DNA of 64,000 nt from Saxidomus purpurata (GCA_022818135.1 JAFMSR010000017.1:17660814-17724813), one strand, 5' to 3'; counted from the stretch's first letter, positions 46,741 through 60,818 are shown. Notes: generated by a model not told the origin, from the sequence alone. A program made the numbers and translations.

Positions 46741-49700
46741 TGTAATAAAAATTCGAACTATGAAGAGAGGAATAAGCGTCAAAATGAGGAATCTTTGCTG
46801 TAGGTAGATACATGTACGTGGCGTAGAAAACAGGGTATTTGATATAACAAGTTGTAGGTACTAGATGCTCACCAAAACCAACGGTTTCCTGTGAAATTTT
46901 AACCAATCATACTGCCGATGACTGGCAAATTTTGTATTGATTCTGATTGGCTAGTTTTCGAATTTCTTCTAATCTGACAGTTTTGGCTTGCTTTTGATGG
47001 CCAAGCTTTGCGTATCTTCGGTCAGTTTTTGGCAAATCTTCTGATTGGCCGGTTTTAAGAGTGGCTTAGGATTGACCATTCTTTAAACTTAAACTCGTTT
47101 TCAACCAATCACAGACCGGAGATTCATAATCGGTCCGACAGAAATGTTTTATAACCTTAGGCCCATATTTAAAATGTGAAACATTTCCAGAATGCAATTC
47201 TTTTTTAAATAGTGTCATTTATAACTCTATTGAATTTGATTTTTTGAAAATGTTATTTGTTAACTGTTTGAATTGTATCATCTATTTTATTGATGATACA
47301 CCCGACTGTAACAATTCCATATATCTCGTCAGACATACGTTTCACAAGAAAGGAATTAGGTCGTCAAAACAACGTTTTCATGACATACTAGTTCAATATT
47401 CAACTGTTAATGGGAGCAACGTAAACATTGTGAAAATATAAACCATGTTGCAAGGCAGTCTTCAAAACAGTTTAGGTAGCTTTTTGCGTTTTTGATTTTA
47501 ATTTTTTTCAAAAGTCATTGAAGAACACTGTTAGTGGTAAAATGATCTGAAATGTCGAAGAAAAGTTTATTCCTAATTTATACCAGATCTTAGAAATTGT
47601 TTAATGTATCTGCAGGTAAAACAGCGTTTTTTTGACGAATGATGACCATTCGAAGTGAAATGATATGTCACCTGTGATAAAAAAATATTTGATATGTTAC
47701 GATTGTATTGTTTGAATTTTTGAACTGTTCATTGCATAGTTAGACTGCCTATGGTTACAGGTCCAATATTGATCTTTGAAAATTGTAATTTAACTACACC
47801 AAAATCATAATACAATTAAAGCACTTACGTACAGGGCTGTTCTGTAAGCATATTAGCAATATGAAAACTGTCCAAAAGACGTGAGTATCGTATATCAATT
47901 ATTAATCAGGGTGAACTAAACAAGTACTGTTCCAAGTTCGAGTTAACTTGTCACTGAAAATGTATTCATGTTTTCAGTTCTGTAACATTTTATATTCTTT
48001 AACTAAATTTTTGGTTTGGGATTGCAAAACACATTCAAGTTATGTTATAAATTAAATATTGTAGTAATATTTGAAGATTTTTTACGTCATCTTGTGATGG
48101 AACGTTTATGCACATTTTCAGTTCAAAACCTCAAATGAGATGAATGTAACAGAAACTTTACACGTTTTATGTGTTACTGTTAAATTGTTTTATATCACCA
48201 GTATTTGATTTTGTTTTAGGTTTTATAAAACATATAAATATTTCTATTAGACCTGTATCACGTTGCATAAACGTGATAACAGAGAAATGTATAGTAGGAA
48301 TAAAACAATGATTTTGACTGTTTTCATATCCGATCATAACTCTTTAGAAGTATTGTTGATACTATCAATGCATTTTTGCCCTGTTCGTTCTTTTTTACTA
48401 TAAACTCTAACAATCTTGATACGCACAAGTATGAAAGCTTATTGTAAGGGTCAGAATTTTATATATGAATTTGCGGAGCCAAAGTTTCGCTAAAATTATA
48501 GTTATGTGGTTTAAATATTTAAGCGCAAATTTTAATTGATAGATACACAAGACTGAATATGTTTAGAATCGTGTGTCAAGATAATCTCATGGCTACACGA
48601 TCACGACAATTATATATATAGATATTAGAAGCCAGCGAATATTTACTGAACTAAGGCTCGGATAAAGTTGGATAAGAAATTAAAAGCAAACCGAATAATT
48701 TACATGTAAGGATATAAACAGAACAAAAGTTTAAGTCTTTAATTTATGTCATTTTTCGGACAAAAATATGGTAAAAAATTCGTAAAAAAAGTTAATTTGC
48801 AAACCCTAGGTTTTGCCTGTACCTGCAAACATTTATGAAGCACTTAACGGAGTAAGTTTTACAGCATTAATCTTTACATGGCTGGTGGCATTCTGTCTGG
48901 TTTACGCTTTAGAACCGCAATAACTAACCAATAGTTCAAATAAAAATATGGACAAGTCTTTTTTAGAAACCTAGCAGAAAAATACACTTCAAACATTTCG
49001 AATACCACTATTTCAATTGCAGTTGACCAGAAGTCGGACTTTCCATGGTAATGTTAAGCAGTCTTAATCTGAAGACCTCATTCGAGTTTTTACTCGGTTG
49101 CCGATACCAATGGAATCCGAATATGTTTACCATGATCAATGTAATTACGTCATCAGCAAGATTACAAGTCAGAAGAGTAAGAGACGCTTCAAAGTTCTGA
49201 GGCTATCACAAAGTCTAATACCAATATACCATGTAATATTTACTATACATGGTAATATATGATATATCTATAATATCAGGGCGCAATAGGAAAGGGAAGA
49301 AAAGTAACAAAAAGCACAAGGTATATACATTATTTATCTGTTCGTCCTTTAGAAATTGTTAATGAAAATTGGAAACAATATGACAGATAGTTTTGCCTAT
49401 TACACCAATAATAAATACCAAGTAAAGCACACTGATCTAGTACATATTTAGATAAAAGACAAATGGAAAGATCGTTTACACTTTCATTTTCAAAACCTTG
49501 CAACTTCGGAATTTTAAAGCACGAAGTAGTATCCAAAAGCAGTATTAAATATTTAATTTAGAGCAGATGTAACTGAAATTAAAAACAACAGTGTATGTCG
49601 TCAGCAGCATTGAGTTATGTATCTAAATATCTGTACAAGCCAGCATTTTTACCTCTAGTTTTGCTCCTGCAGTCAGGACCATAGTATAGGCACGTGTCTG

Positions 49701-51050
49701 TCATCTAGCTGATAGGGCTATTTGTGGAAGTGTTTCCGGATAATATTTTCGGATAAGGAAAATTTACATATTGATGTAAGAAATGTATATTCACCTTAAA
49801 TCATCATGCATAAGATTCGATATGTCTTTTTACTTAAATGATTAAATTATGAACTCTTCATAAAAGTGCATGTCTCGCTTAATTAAATGAGGGCGAAATG
49901 TTATTAATATATGTCTTGAGGCAGGTTTTAAATATGCCCTGATGAATTTAAATATATATAATGTGTTGTAATGGTCCAATTGTCATGCATATTAATTATA
50001 CAAATTGATCACTATATGCAGTATCATAGTAAATTTTGAAATCTGCATTAACGTTTTATGATGGTTCTCATTTACATTAAGCTTATTTTACTTTGTAAAT
50101 GAAGCAGATTTCCATTTTTAAATAACATGTTATTTTTCATGACATTGCTATACAAGACTTTTAAGAAAAACTATAGAAAACTTCATTAATTACTGTTAGG
50201 TTAAGGGATGTGTTGTTTTGAAACTCTTTTAGGATGGAATAATATTAATAGTCATTTATTGATCATGTTAATTTGCAGACCATGCCATTTTAGCCAAAGT
50301 TCGTAATCGATTTTTTTTTGTACAAATTAGAATTTTTGTTCTGTTTGACGTGTTAATTTTTATGATATCACTATTAAATATTGATTTTTTTTATTAATTG
50401 AAAAACTTTAAAAGTTTCCTCTCTATGTATGCCTGCATTTTCACATTGTGTCATCTACGAAATTTGTCACCATTATGAAAATCACATTTCTGACTTTGTT
50501 TAGTTTATTGTCAGATTTAATTAGTATAAATGGTGTACACGGATAAACATTTAAATAATTATAAAACAGAAGATGAAATCACTATGCTCAAAAGTTATTC
50601 AACAACAAATATTGTATACCATTTACAAAAAAGACAGACACATATTTTAGAATACGGGAGGCTATTTATGTGAAAGCGGCAGGTAAGGAGACGGCAATGG
50701 AATTTAATGACAGTTTCAAAATTAGTAACATTGTCATTCAAACACATAAATATATTCAAAGTCTAAACTAATTTATTTGTCATTTGTATAATGAAGGAAT
50801 AAATCAGACACTTACAAAAAGTGGATAAATATGTTACTTTAACGCAATTACTTTATTTGTAATCTTCCGCAATGTAACGTCAGCATATTGTTTTTGTTTA
50901 CGTCACAAAAAAGATTAAAAGTGAATTGAAAATACTAACCTAAGGTAATACAGTACAACGCTTTGCTCAATTCTTACTTTTAATTTATTTTGGCTGGATT
51001 TTAAGAACGTGACCGAATATGAGAAACATTTTCCTTGATGTATCCAATCT
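46741..51050. other. Unassigned AT-rich DNA
   Basis: About 4.3 kb. A GC-richer patch at 46860-47120 repeats short TGATTGGC / ACCAATCA motifs in both orientations but forms no clear unit. No exon with a compatible acceptor, frame and donor was found. If distal last exons are used, this is intron. Confidence 0.4.
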
Positions 51051-51054
51051 ATAC

Positions 51055-51415
51055 TGAAACAAAACTAGTTTCCGCTGCTAGTTATATATCGTCCTTGTAT
51101 TTAGTCTATGACAGGACAGAAACTAGTTCTTGCTGCTAATGTTGTATCTGATCTATGACAGGACAGAAACTAGTTCTTGCTGCTAATGTTGTATCGAATC
51201 TTTGACAGAACAGAAACTAGTTCTCGCAGTTAATGTTGTATCGAATATATGACAGGACAGAAACTAGTTCTCGCTGCTAATGCTGTATCAAATATATGAC
51301 AGGACAGAAACTAGTTCTCGCTGCTAATGTTGTATCTAATCTATGACTGGGCAGAAAATAGTTCTCGCTGCTAATGTTGTATCGAATCTATGACTGGGCA
51401 GAAAATAGTTCAAGA
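51055..51415. repeat. Minisatellite, about 47-bp unit, about 7 copies
   Basis: The unit contains GACAGAAACTAGTTCTCGCT, then GCTAATGTTGTATCGAATC and TATGACAG. Copies diverge slightly (TTCTTGC/TTCTCGC, CTAGTT/AATAGTT). The array ends directly against the candidate exon acceptor at 51421-51439. Confidence 0.9.
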
Positions 51416-51439
51416 TGTTTTTGTCCCTGTTGTTTGCAG

Positions 51440-51618
51440 ATTGCCCCGTTCGACAGGAAATAAATCATAATGATAGTGTGTACATGCTATATCCAGGCTC
51501 GGTCGAGACAGAATGTAGTCATCGTATACATTTTGTCACCACACATTTTAGACACGACATTTGTAAGCATTTAATTTTGAGTTGTGCCATGCTGTTTAGA
51601 AAGGAGCACATCTATTAG
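51440..51618 (+). CDS. Possible alternative exon of the Shaw-type gene (low confidence)
   Basis: An acceptor with a strong tract (TTGTCCCTGTTGTTTGCAG) abuts the minisatellite. In channel phase the sequence is open for 59 residues to TAG at 51618, beginning D-CPVRQEINHNDSVYMLY. It is Cys/His-rich and unlike the polar cassettes. An internal GTAAGC donor at 51563 would instead make a 123-nt phase 1-1 cassette, but that version ends in T rather than G. T joined to the 61479 exon would create a stop; T joined to the 62897 exon would be open. The acceptor is good; exon status is unproven. Confidence 0.28.
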
Positions 51619-54600
51619 CATGTAGCATAAAGCATATGTATCAATTTTTAGGTTTCTGTTTACATAATACTGTAAACCAAAACAAGATAATATAGTATAT
51701 TACTTAAAGTATTAGATAATGCATTCTTTAAACTTCTTGGAAATAGAGTGATTTCATAGGCTGCTTGTTTAGAACATTTGGATCTATTAGGCATTTGGTA
51801 GAAACAAGTCAAAGGTAGGAACAGTTGCAAATTCAAAAACAACGAAAAAATGGTTTTCCAGTTTAATGCAAAAGAATAATTTCTTCACAACCCGTGAAAA
51901 CTATTTTAGATACATTTTCTGTAACTTACATTTTACGAATTATGCACTTAAAAGTTTTTAGGGTATTGAAAATAAGGGGAAACTATCGAGAGCGTACAGT
52001 CACGGTACCTTTAGTACACGACAGGGTGCAACTATTTTTTTATATTAGAAACTTTTAAATGATTATTGTTATTTTTTTTACTGAATATGTTTCCGTTCTA
52101 CCTTGCATCTCGTGTTAACTGATAAAAGTTTGTTAACACAATTAACATCAAGGTAATTTTCTTTTTTACATGAATTCATTGACACCTGAAAGAGAATAAA
52201 TGAACTTATGATAGAGTGTTCGGTCATGTTTTGAATTATTTAATTTGTACTTTTGATTGTTCATATGTTACAACATGCTTTATATTTGACTTATGGAACT
52301 ATTTTGTCATTTTTTCACTCGCGTAGTAATACATTCACAGCTGATCACACGATATGTCTGGATAATAAAATAGTTCATTTTCATCATTTTTTGTTCATTA
52401 AAACCTATAAATACCGGTAAATTCGTCTTATTTACCATACTGACTGTTATCCCATACGTTCAATACATTGGGCCATAAGGTCTAAAAGGAGAGTGACGTA
52501 TGGTCGACATCTTGCAAACATTTGCTGTACAATATATTTCATCAGTACTTGAACAATTTGTCATGATACTTGGAAAATCACGATAGATAAGTTTACGTTT
52601 CTTTTGTGTTTGAGTTATTTACTGTGGACTTAGGGCATTCTGCTTGCTGTCCAGCAGTGTTGCAGGACGTTATTACCTTTACTTCTTCAAACGGTATAAA
52701 AACTGATTTTAAATCAGCCACATAATGATTCAAGATATACTACACAAAGGGAACCGAAACTATATAGTCTGCAAAGGTATAAGGGATATGGAATCAGGCC
52801 CCTCCCATGTCTTTGAAAATTCACCAATCAGCCTTAACCACTGGGTTGCTTAGCTTGGCTTGTTCATCTTTCAATTTGACTCGTACCAAAGATTGTTCCA
52901 ATTTGTGCCTACTGCATCTTGACTAAAAAGCAAACAGTGCAGCTCATGATTAGACTGCGTTGATGTGCAATCTGCTTAACATCTGCACTGAAGGTACATT
53001 AGCTACTAGCAAAGTAAAAGTTAAAACTACAAACTACTAGCTTTAGTTGATAGAGAAAAACATGGAGTGTCAACGCAGTATCAGTTTAGAAGACTCAAGT
53101 AGTGCAGGTGTCCTGACAGCGTCCTGCTGAATTAGATGACATGTAAGATGCAAACACGTTATTTTGTTGTAAATTGTCCACTGTCTTAACACAGCAAAAT
53201 AATTCCATCACAGTTAACCTCTTGATACTTAGTGTACTACAAGATTCCGGTAGCTTCCAGATCCGGTTTAATATCGAGGCAATAGTGTATAAAGAGATCT
53301 AATTCATACAAATGGATGAACAAATAATTACGAAATGGTTTGATTGAAGCAATAACCACGGAATTACATGCAACGGACAATACAGCAACTGCTACATCGG
53401 TATACTTTCACTGGCAGCAGGTATTCAAATAATGGAAACATCAAGATCATGAACAATAGCAAGGACACGATTGAACGGTAAGAAACCTATGGATAAATAT
53501 GTGACCAGGACGTAACTTCAACGAATAAGAAAGCTTTGTTTTAGATGGATTAGATGTGGAAAAGTAAGGGCGTTTTTCATATGTAAGAAACTTTTTGAGT
53601 TGCTTTTTATTTCTTTTATAACAAGAGCAATTTTGTTTCATTAGTGGAACATGAGATAGTGTTCGCCAATTATAACGCCATGTTCGCGTTCGAGTTACAT
53701 GAAGATATGGAAATATTCACGAATAAGCAAATAAGAAACACCCAAAAATTCTCCAGCTCCCTTTAGTCTTAAAAAAATACATTTTGTCTATTATATCCCT
53801 AAACAAACAAAATAACAAAATACTTACCAGCTTAATGATACCTTTAAACAAATGCCATGTAAATCCATATGGAACATATCTATTAGTACGAAAGAAAAAG
53901 GTGCTATTGAATTACATTAGCGTATATGACCATGTACTTTCATTCTAGTCTACCTTTCTTTAGTCTACTTGGTCTATATCAGACTTTTTCTATACCGCTC
54001 TCCTATAGCTCTTACGACTCTCAATTCTAAAAACACCTACCTACATGAATTCTTTGGTAAATATTTTCTGAAAGTATCAGCCACACTGTAGTGTATAATG
54101 TTTAGCAAATTCTTGAATGCACATAAGTAGCTGACAGTCTCTGACTTTGTATAGCTTAAAACCGTATTTAAAGCTTAACTCATTATGTCTTGAAAAATTA
54201 ACGGTTGATATAAATAAACTGCAAGCACAATCCATTATATATTTTTGGTGTTACCATATTGCGCTATATACTTTTATCAAGGAGAGAGTTTTAAATAAGC
54301 TTAGAGCTTAGAGCTTTCCTAAATGTGTACATGCACTATAAATGTGACATATTGCATATGCAATGGATTGAATAAAATATTGTTTAAACCAAACAAAATA
54401 ACAATACCATTATCCTATAAATACGTTACACATCAAATTAACGTGAACAAGACGTAATGTTAGAAAACAAAAGCTTGGCATAAGGGTTTAAAATGCAAAC
54501 TTAACAGCTGTCCTTGGAATAAAAGACGCTTTTATGCACACCTGGAAAAAATTTTTAGGCACATAATTTTGTTATATGACAAAATACTAAATGAAATGAT

Positions 54601-56180
54601 TAAAAGACTGTGTAAATTGTCATTACATATGTACATAATGAAAAGAAAATATCTGCTTTCTGATGACGCATATTCTTACGACCCAAATCAACAATACTCT
54701 CGATAATGCCAGACCAGTTGTTGCACAGAAGGAGGAATGGTAGAAGCCCCGGTCAAAGTCCATTGAATGTAAATTAATGACATTTGTGTCCAGTACTCAA
54801 AACGCTGGACAAAACAGTTTATTATCCACTTAAAAAGTCGAAATAATTAACGTTTAATAAGACTTGCTCAAAGCAACACACTTCCTGAATGTATATCTTC
54901 AACTGATAGCAAATAAAGGCATTCCCGTTTCAAACATTTTATTTTACTCATTTCTTGATGCAAGTCTCAGTACAGTAACTTCGTTCAGTCCGTCAATACT
55001 CAGTATACGTACAAACAATACCCACTACTGTCATTGATATGTTTCAGGAACCGTATCTGCGCATGCATCAAAATTGGTGAAATTTGGAACATTAATATGT
55101 GTTCTTTAGGCAAATGAATCGCTCAATTCAGAATACAACAAAAATGTATTCACATGTAAACGATTTCCGAAATAAAACGGCAGAAACTACAAAAGGTCGA
55201 AATTTTTCAAGTAAGTAGGCCATCTTTATTTGGGATACTTTCAACATTTTAAAGTATATATGTTACACCTCGATGAATATTCATTCGGCTGTTATAGTCA
55301 TTGAAGTATCTAAAACACACAAATAAACACAAAATGATATGTATCAGGGTGAAAGTCGGATTTTAATTTACCCAGGATGTACTACGTGCCTCACGAAAAC
55401 TAATCATATGTGCTGAATTTCGAGCCAATATCCGGTGGTCGTTCATACGCAGTGAAATATGGTTGGAAAGGGCGATAAACTCATACAAGAACAGCAATAA
55501 ACAGAGATATAAACAAGTTGTAGCATTCTGAAATTTCCTTCGATGGCACATCTGTCTATATATATTATTGAAGTACAAAATACGACAGTCTTAGTCAATT
55601 AAGGCATTAGTATTTGATTTTTTTAATACTCAACGCACTTGTTAATACGTCACGCTACGCTTCGCTTCGGTAACTTTCCGACATCTGTTTGATATGGTCA
55701 TATGATAAGTTCGCGCCAATAGTTACAGCAACAAAATTAGCATATTTCTACGCTTTGCAAGCGATATGTCAATTAACAATAATTTTAGCTATTTGTCAAA
55801 CTCGCAATGCAAAATCAAACGCATTGTCGAGCGATTTCTGCAAGTCCAACGTGCAATAGCTTACCCAGTGAAGTTACTGCCGTATAAAGGGAAGTTACCA
55901 CAGTAACGTATACTTACAGCGCGTACGGAAAAGAACGGCTATTGGTCGTTAGTTGCTTTCATCCAATCAGTAGACCGCATTTTCAACAATAATTATAACA
56001 ACATTTAACTTATAACGGAACACCCCGAAAAACAGTTTCCGGGATGCATTGGTCAGTCAAGTGTGTCTGTACAATTCTAACTGTTCCTTCGTGGGAAGGA
56101 GCAATAAATACATATGTGTACACATTTATCGACTTAAACCCTATAATGGTAACAGATGGTACTACTGAACCATCAATCCA
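51619..56180. other. Unassigned AT-rich DNA
   Basis: About 4.5 kb. Several short ORFs on both strands lack recognisable motifs. No convincing exon or complete mobile element was identified. Confidence 0.4.
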
Positions 56181-56194
56181 TTTGCTCTTCAAGC

Positions 56195-56470
56195 AAATTA
56201 TTTTAGAACATATTTTCATATAAAAAGTTCCCAGTATAAATTCCTGTAAAGTAAAGCTGCGTATTTGAAATAATACACTACCACTTGCAGGCTTTTGAAA
56301 TTCCAATATATGCATATAGTATATCGGTGCCGTAAAACCAACATTTTCAAATTCCAACCTAGATTTTCAATTATTTTTTCGATTCTAGATAGCCTTTAGT
56401 TTTATATTTTATGTATTCTTATATCATTGTTGAAATTTCCAACGGCAACTGTGAGCTAGCAGCTTTTATA
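56195..56470 (-). mobile_element. MITE family A, copy 4 (truncated)
   Basis: Contains TTTTAGAACATATTTTCATA, TATAAATTCCTGT, ATCGGTGCCGTAAAACCAAC and a decayed right end CTGTGAGCTAGCAGCTTTTA. Same orientation as copy 3. The left end is not recognisable. Confidence 0.7.
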
Positions 56471-58990
56471 TGCATCAAATACTTCCAAAATGCCACAAAG
56501 TTTCACCAAAATACATAGAAATTTTGTACATGTAGTTCTCGACGTCCACACAATACATGTATATAGAAAAAATTTCTGGTCGATTTCTAAGTATATAAAA
56601 TGAACAGGTAAATCATTAAAGACCTTTTTCTGTCAAGCTATGTGCAAGTTTTACCTGTTTGTTTGTATTTACGTAGAAATCGACCAGAAAGCTCTCATAC
56701 ATGTTATTATACACGTATCGTGTGGACGCCGAGAACAACATGCACACACTTATTGATGAAACTGTGCGGCATTTTAGAAATATTTGATAGTTTTAATCAA
56801 ATAAAAAGCGTCATCGGTTAGATGCCGACTACATAGATATTAATAGTAATTTGGTCGTTTTTAACAGTAGTTTCCTTGGTTAATTTACGCCGTTGGATAC
56901 TTTTTCTTATTTTATTATGTAATAGCCACATAGAACTCAGAAAAGTATGTGTCAAGTACCTGTGTATTTGCCTGGTTATGGAAGTAAAACAATGTATTAA
57001 ACACTGTGTTGTTTGCCATCGCGCGCGAGAAATAATAAAGGGAGGTAATTATTATTTTTGTTTTTAATAAATACACCTTGACTTTTCATAGCAGAAAAAT
57101 AATATAAAATGAAAAAATAAAACATTACATTTTTGAGAAATTGAAATGTATTTAGTACAGGTAAATTTTTTGGCAATAGAAGTGGCTTTGTTGAGATTGC
57201 GTATTTATATGAACGTTCCATGCCGCATAACGCACATTCTGATTGGCTGCATAAGAGGGTTCCGTAAAACTCTCTTATCATGTTTATTTTATGGTATCTT
57301 CGTACAAGTTATGAAGATGACGACGTTATAAAGCCAGATTGACAAGTAGATTCACAGTACATGTACAACTTCCTGACCTCAATAATTGCAAGATTTCAAG
57401 TCCCCACTCAGTTACATACTTCCTTGTAGAACCATTCAATCCGGCATCCAAAATACATTTTGAAAATCGATCAACCAGAAAACATACACAACTAGTAGTT
57501 GTACGTCTTTGAAATATTCATCTTTAAGTTTCTCATGCAAATATTAGCTTGGGGCTAGCAGAACAACGAAGCAAATGACATCTAACATGTTTGAGGAAGT
57601 TGTGTGAATATGCATTATTATCAGCATAGATGTGATTAATGTTTTCATAACAGTAAAATCAAAACAGTTCAAATATCTTTTTATTTTCACGTAAAATCAA
57701 GGTTTTTCAGACTTAAGACGTATAGTATGTAACGCGATAAGGTATATTAAAGATGTTGTACACAGAAACGGTATTTTTGTTGACAGACAGGAACTAGAAA
57801 TAAAGACAGGAATAAAAAAAAAAACTTATTTAGGTATAAAAATTTAATTAAAAAAATCATGAATACTTTACATATGAAGGATTTTGGTGAAACAAAGAAC
57901 AAAGTACCCACCTATATGAATTCTTTCCCCTGTATTATTCGACTTTCGTAAAACCTTGTAGTTTTTACAAACATTCGAAAACATTTTTTTCAGCTCCTGA
58001 AAAGTTCGGAAAAGTACACATGTGTTTTGAGACAGGGAAAGGTCCACACGCATTTTGAATTTGAATGATAGCAGATGTATTTCCGAAATGCGTTTGACCA
58101 AAAATTTCTTGGTTATTGATCAAGGATCAAAACGAATTCCTTATTATACTCGTTATATACCCTTTGTTACATCTAAATCATATATATATAAGTAAAGGTC
58201 GAAGTGTTAGGTGAACAGTGTTGTACCCTTCCTATTTCTAAATGTGCCAGCTTTCACATTCTTTAAATTTCAGTGTCTTCATTCTTTTTATAATAGCAAA
58301 TATTGTGACATATTTTTTTCTCTAACATCTTGGTTACGTTCGAACATTGACTTAATCGAACTTCAGGATCACTTGATTTGACAATTTAACGTTTCCGCTT
58401 CCTCACCGGCCAAATCTGCTTTATAATCGGAAAAGTTACCTAGCTGTGGGTAGGTAATAAAAATCATAGGTTAAATAAGTATCCAGTTTTAAAAATATCT
58501 TACCTAACCACTCATTTTAATACTGTGTGCCTAAGTAACTTATGAAATGATCAGTTGAGACGTTAAGACACTTCTAGATTCAGTTCATGAAATTATCAAC
58601 ACTTGAAACCACCACAGAAAAGTGTATGACTTTGAGTTCGTTAGTTCTTGATCAGTGTTCATGAACTTGTGTCGAGTTGCTTCCACTCAACTAGTTTCGG
58701 ACATCAGTCTATTTATGAAAGAGAAATTATTGCTTGAATCGACGATCAGAGAGAAAATATTTCATTACTTAATCATACTCTTAGAAAATAGAATATTACA
58801 AATGTTTTTGTAAAAAAAGCCTTGTGATGTTGTATTCAAATGTTTATGTACTGATTTCTTGAAATAAAAGCAACATGCCTCGTATGCTTTAAAATGAGCA
58901 AAATTACAGTCTAAATCCTGTTTTATCCCTGAAAGACAACAGAAAGTATGTTTCATTTGACCACAGTCATACTGTAAATCTGAACCTGTA
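56471..58990. other. Unassigned DNA with an inverted-repeat pair
   Basis: Apart from the 56995-57325 repeat, 56520-56760 contains an approximate inverted repeat: CGACGTCCACACAATACATG … ATTTCTGGTCGATTTCTAAG on one side and ACGTAGAAATCGACCAGAAA … TCGTGTGGACGCCGAGAAC on the other. This is probably a foldback element about 230 bp long. No gene recognised. Confidence 0.5.
56995..57325 (-). repeat. Inverted third copy of the sequence shared by the 60.8 and 62.3 kb repeats
   Basis: On the minus strand it matches the block containing AAGATACCATAAA, the TACGGAACCCTC/ACGGAACTCTC motif, GCCAATCA, CAAAGCCACTTCTA and ACCTCCCTTTATTATTT next to a GCGCGCG tract. Because it lacks the last exon sequence, this inner block is probably an independent mobile element of about 350 bp that was carried along in the tandem duplication. 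Confidence 0.75.
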
Positions 58991-59012
58991 GATGAAAGTA
59001 GCATATATACCC

Positions 59013-59200
59013 TTAACAAAGGCAGCTTATGACTATTTGTCCACTTTTTTTCTTAAAAGTCCGAGTTGTCATGGAATTGACTAAGGGGGTAAAGCTGTTT
59101 GGGACTTCTAGATAACTGGGTAGGGAGATTGCTACAAGATTGTAATACATTTTGTATAACATAACCAGTTTGCAGACTAGACGTCTTTTTTCAATGGCCT
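59013..59200 (-). pseudogene. LINE ORF2 fragment, minus strand
   Basis: The minus-strand frame reads EKRRLVCKLVMLYKMYYNLV, then LPSYLEVPNSFTPLVNS and RTFKK. It matches the start of the 43874 fragment (MFYKIYYNLV … LPSYLEVLNRLTS). This region lies just before the WN-x-LP motif in CR1/Jockey-like ORF2 proteins. Fragmentary and inactive. Confidence 0.65.
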
Positions 59201-59301
59201 GTGTTATGACATATCTCAGGTTTAAAATGAATATGTACAAATACTTCCTTTGATCTTATGTTTTACATAATCTTTCCCCGTTATGAGGTAGCACCTTTAT
59301 T

Positions 59302-59323
59302 GCGGGCCGCAGCAGCGGCCCGC
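59302..59323. repeat. GC-rich perfect hairpin
   Basis: GCGGGCCGC, a four-base AGCA loop, and GCGGCCCGC form a nine-pair stem, striking in AT-rich surroundings. Probably part of a decayed mobile element; no function is assigned. Confidence 0.8.
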
Positions 59324-60385
59324 TATATTTAATACGTGGTTGGAAAATGTAACATGTAGGTGAAGTAGTGTATAGTTCTTTGAACAAAATGTTATGAAAA
59401 TCGCCTAGGAAGTTACGATAAAGAATGGGTTAAACCACTGTTTATTGTGTTGCTTTAAAATTGTCAAAAAATTGATAGTGCTATCTTTTATCCATGTTTT
59501 TTTAAAATTAAAACATCAAATTATTTTATATGCTTATGTAACGTCTAATAAGTAGTGAAAAGTTTTTATTGTTCGGCCAGTATAAAAACCGATATCGGTC
59601 AAACATGCCGGTATCTTCCGGTATCGGGTAAAGTGGGTCCATTACGTTACTATGACTCGATTTTTATAGTTTAAAATTTACAATTACACTTCATTTGTTT
59701 TTGAATGGAAGTATCATTGTACAGTCACTGACAGTCTATTTAAATCAGACATGTCATGTTAGAGCAATAAAGTAAAAGTTAGAGCAATAAAGTGAAAGCT
59801 GGCCAAAGTTTACTAACTGGTCGGGATGCACTTTCTATTTTTATCAGACTGGTTTACATTCGTGTAGTTAGACTGGTCTACAGCAGTAAACTGACAGGTA
59901 GCCAAAGTTAACTAATTGGTCGGTAACGATACTTTTAGTAATCGTAAAAATGTGCGGTTTTTTTGTTAACAAACATTTTGACTGCAAACGATTTTGTGAG
60001 GATAGAGGCAGGAATAGTATTGTATATTCTGAGAATCACCTTAATGGAACATAGTGGAGAACATATTATGATATTGCTGCGTTAACTTTGTTTTAATTAA
60101 CGCTGAATGAAAATAGGGCTCGTATATACAATCTAATGGAAAAAACGGAAAGATCATAAAGACTATTTAAAGCTTTTTCATGAATATGATTTCGTTTAAA
60201 TCATAAATGATACACTGGAAATGAGAATGGGTTACTAAATTGTAAATGCACAAACCAGATAGTTAAGTATTTGCTTTACATGAACCTAGAATGTAGATTT
60301 ATTCTGTCTCTATTATGAAGTTTGTAAAGTTTATTTGCATCTCCAATTTCAAAATATTTACATGAAAGCTTTGTTTCTAGGCCCG

Positions 60386-60406
60386 CTGTGATACGTAGTA
60401 TCACAG
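60386..60406. repeat. Perfect short palindrome
   Basis: CTGTGATAC, GTA loop, GTATCACAG: nine-pair stem, just before the start of copy 1 of the tandem duplication. A GGCCCGC string adjacent to it also occurs in the 59302 hairpin. Confidence 0.7.
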
Positions 60407-60519
60407 TTTTTCTTGTTCATATTATTTCTAAGACGTAGTTACTCTCGAATTTTATCGAACCATGATATAGAAAATGAACCAGGTTTTCTGTGAAGCCAAT
60501 TTTCTTATACTATAGGAAT

Positions 60520-60818
60520 AACTGTTTTGTAATTTTGATATTTGCGACTGTATATACGGTTTTTAATGGTCGCAAATATTTTTAACGGCGACGGCGTTAG
60601 CCGGAGCTGTTAAAACTGTTTGCGACCATTAAAACCGTATATACGGTCGCAAATATCAAAATCACTAAATAGTTATCCCTTTTCTAACGCACAATGTGTC
60701 TAAATGCGATAATTAAAACGCCGTTTGAATTTTGCGACTATATATACGTTATTTAATAGTCGCAAATTCAAACGACGTCACCAATCAGAAGCGACGTTAC
60801 ATCGGTACTGCGTTAGAA
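60520..60818. mobile_element. Foldback (inverted-repeat) element with 9-bp target duplication
   Basis: Flanked by TATAGGAAT at 60511-60519 and 60819-60827. The internal arms 60520-60576 and 60619-60680 are inverted copies (TTTGATATTTGCGAC…GGTCGCAAA). A second smaller palindrome with the same GCGAC/GTCGC core lies at 60728-60768. The corresponding place in copy 2 of the tandem duplication is empty, so this is an insertion. No ORF; non-autonomous. Confidence 0.8.

Noticed and set aside
57994..58060. Acceptor with TTTTTTTCAG followed by an open stretch in channel phase
   Set aside because: No donor in a compatible phase apart from a poor GTCCAC, and a stop follows; composition does not differ from background.
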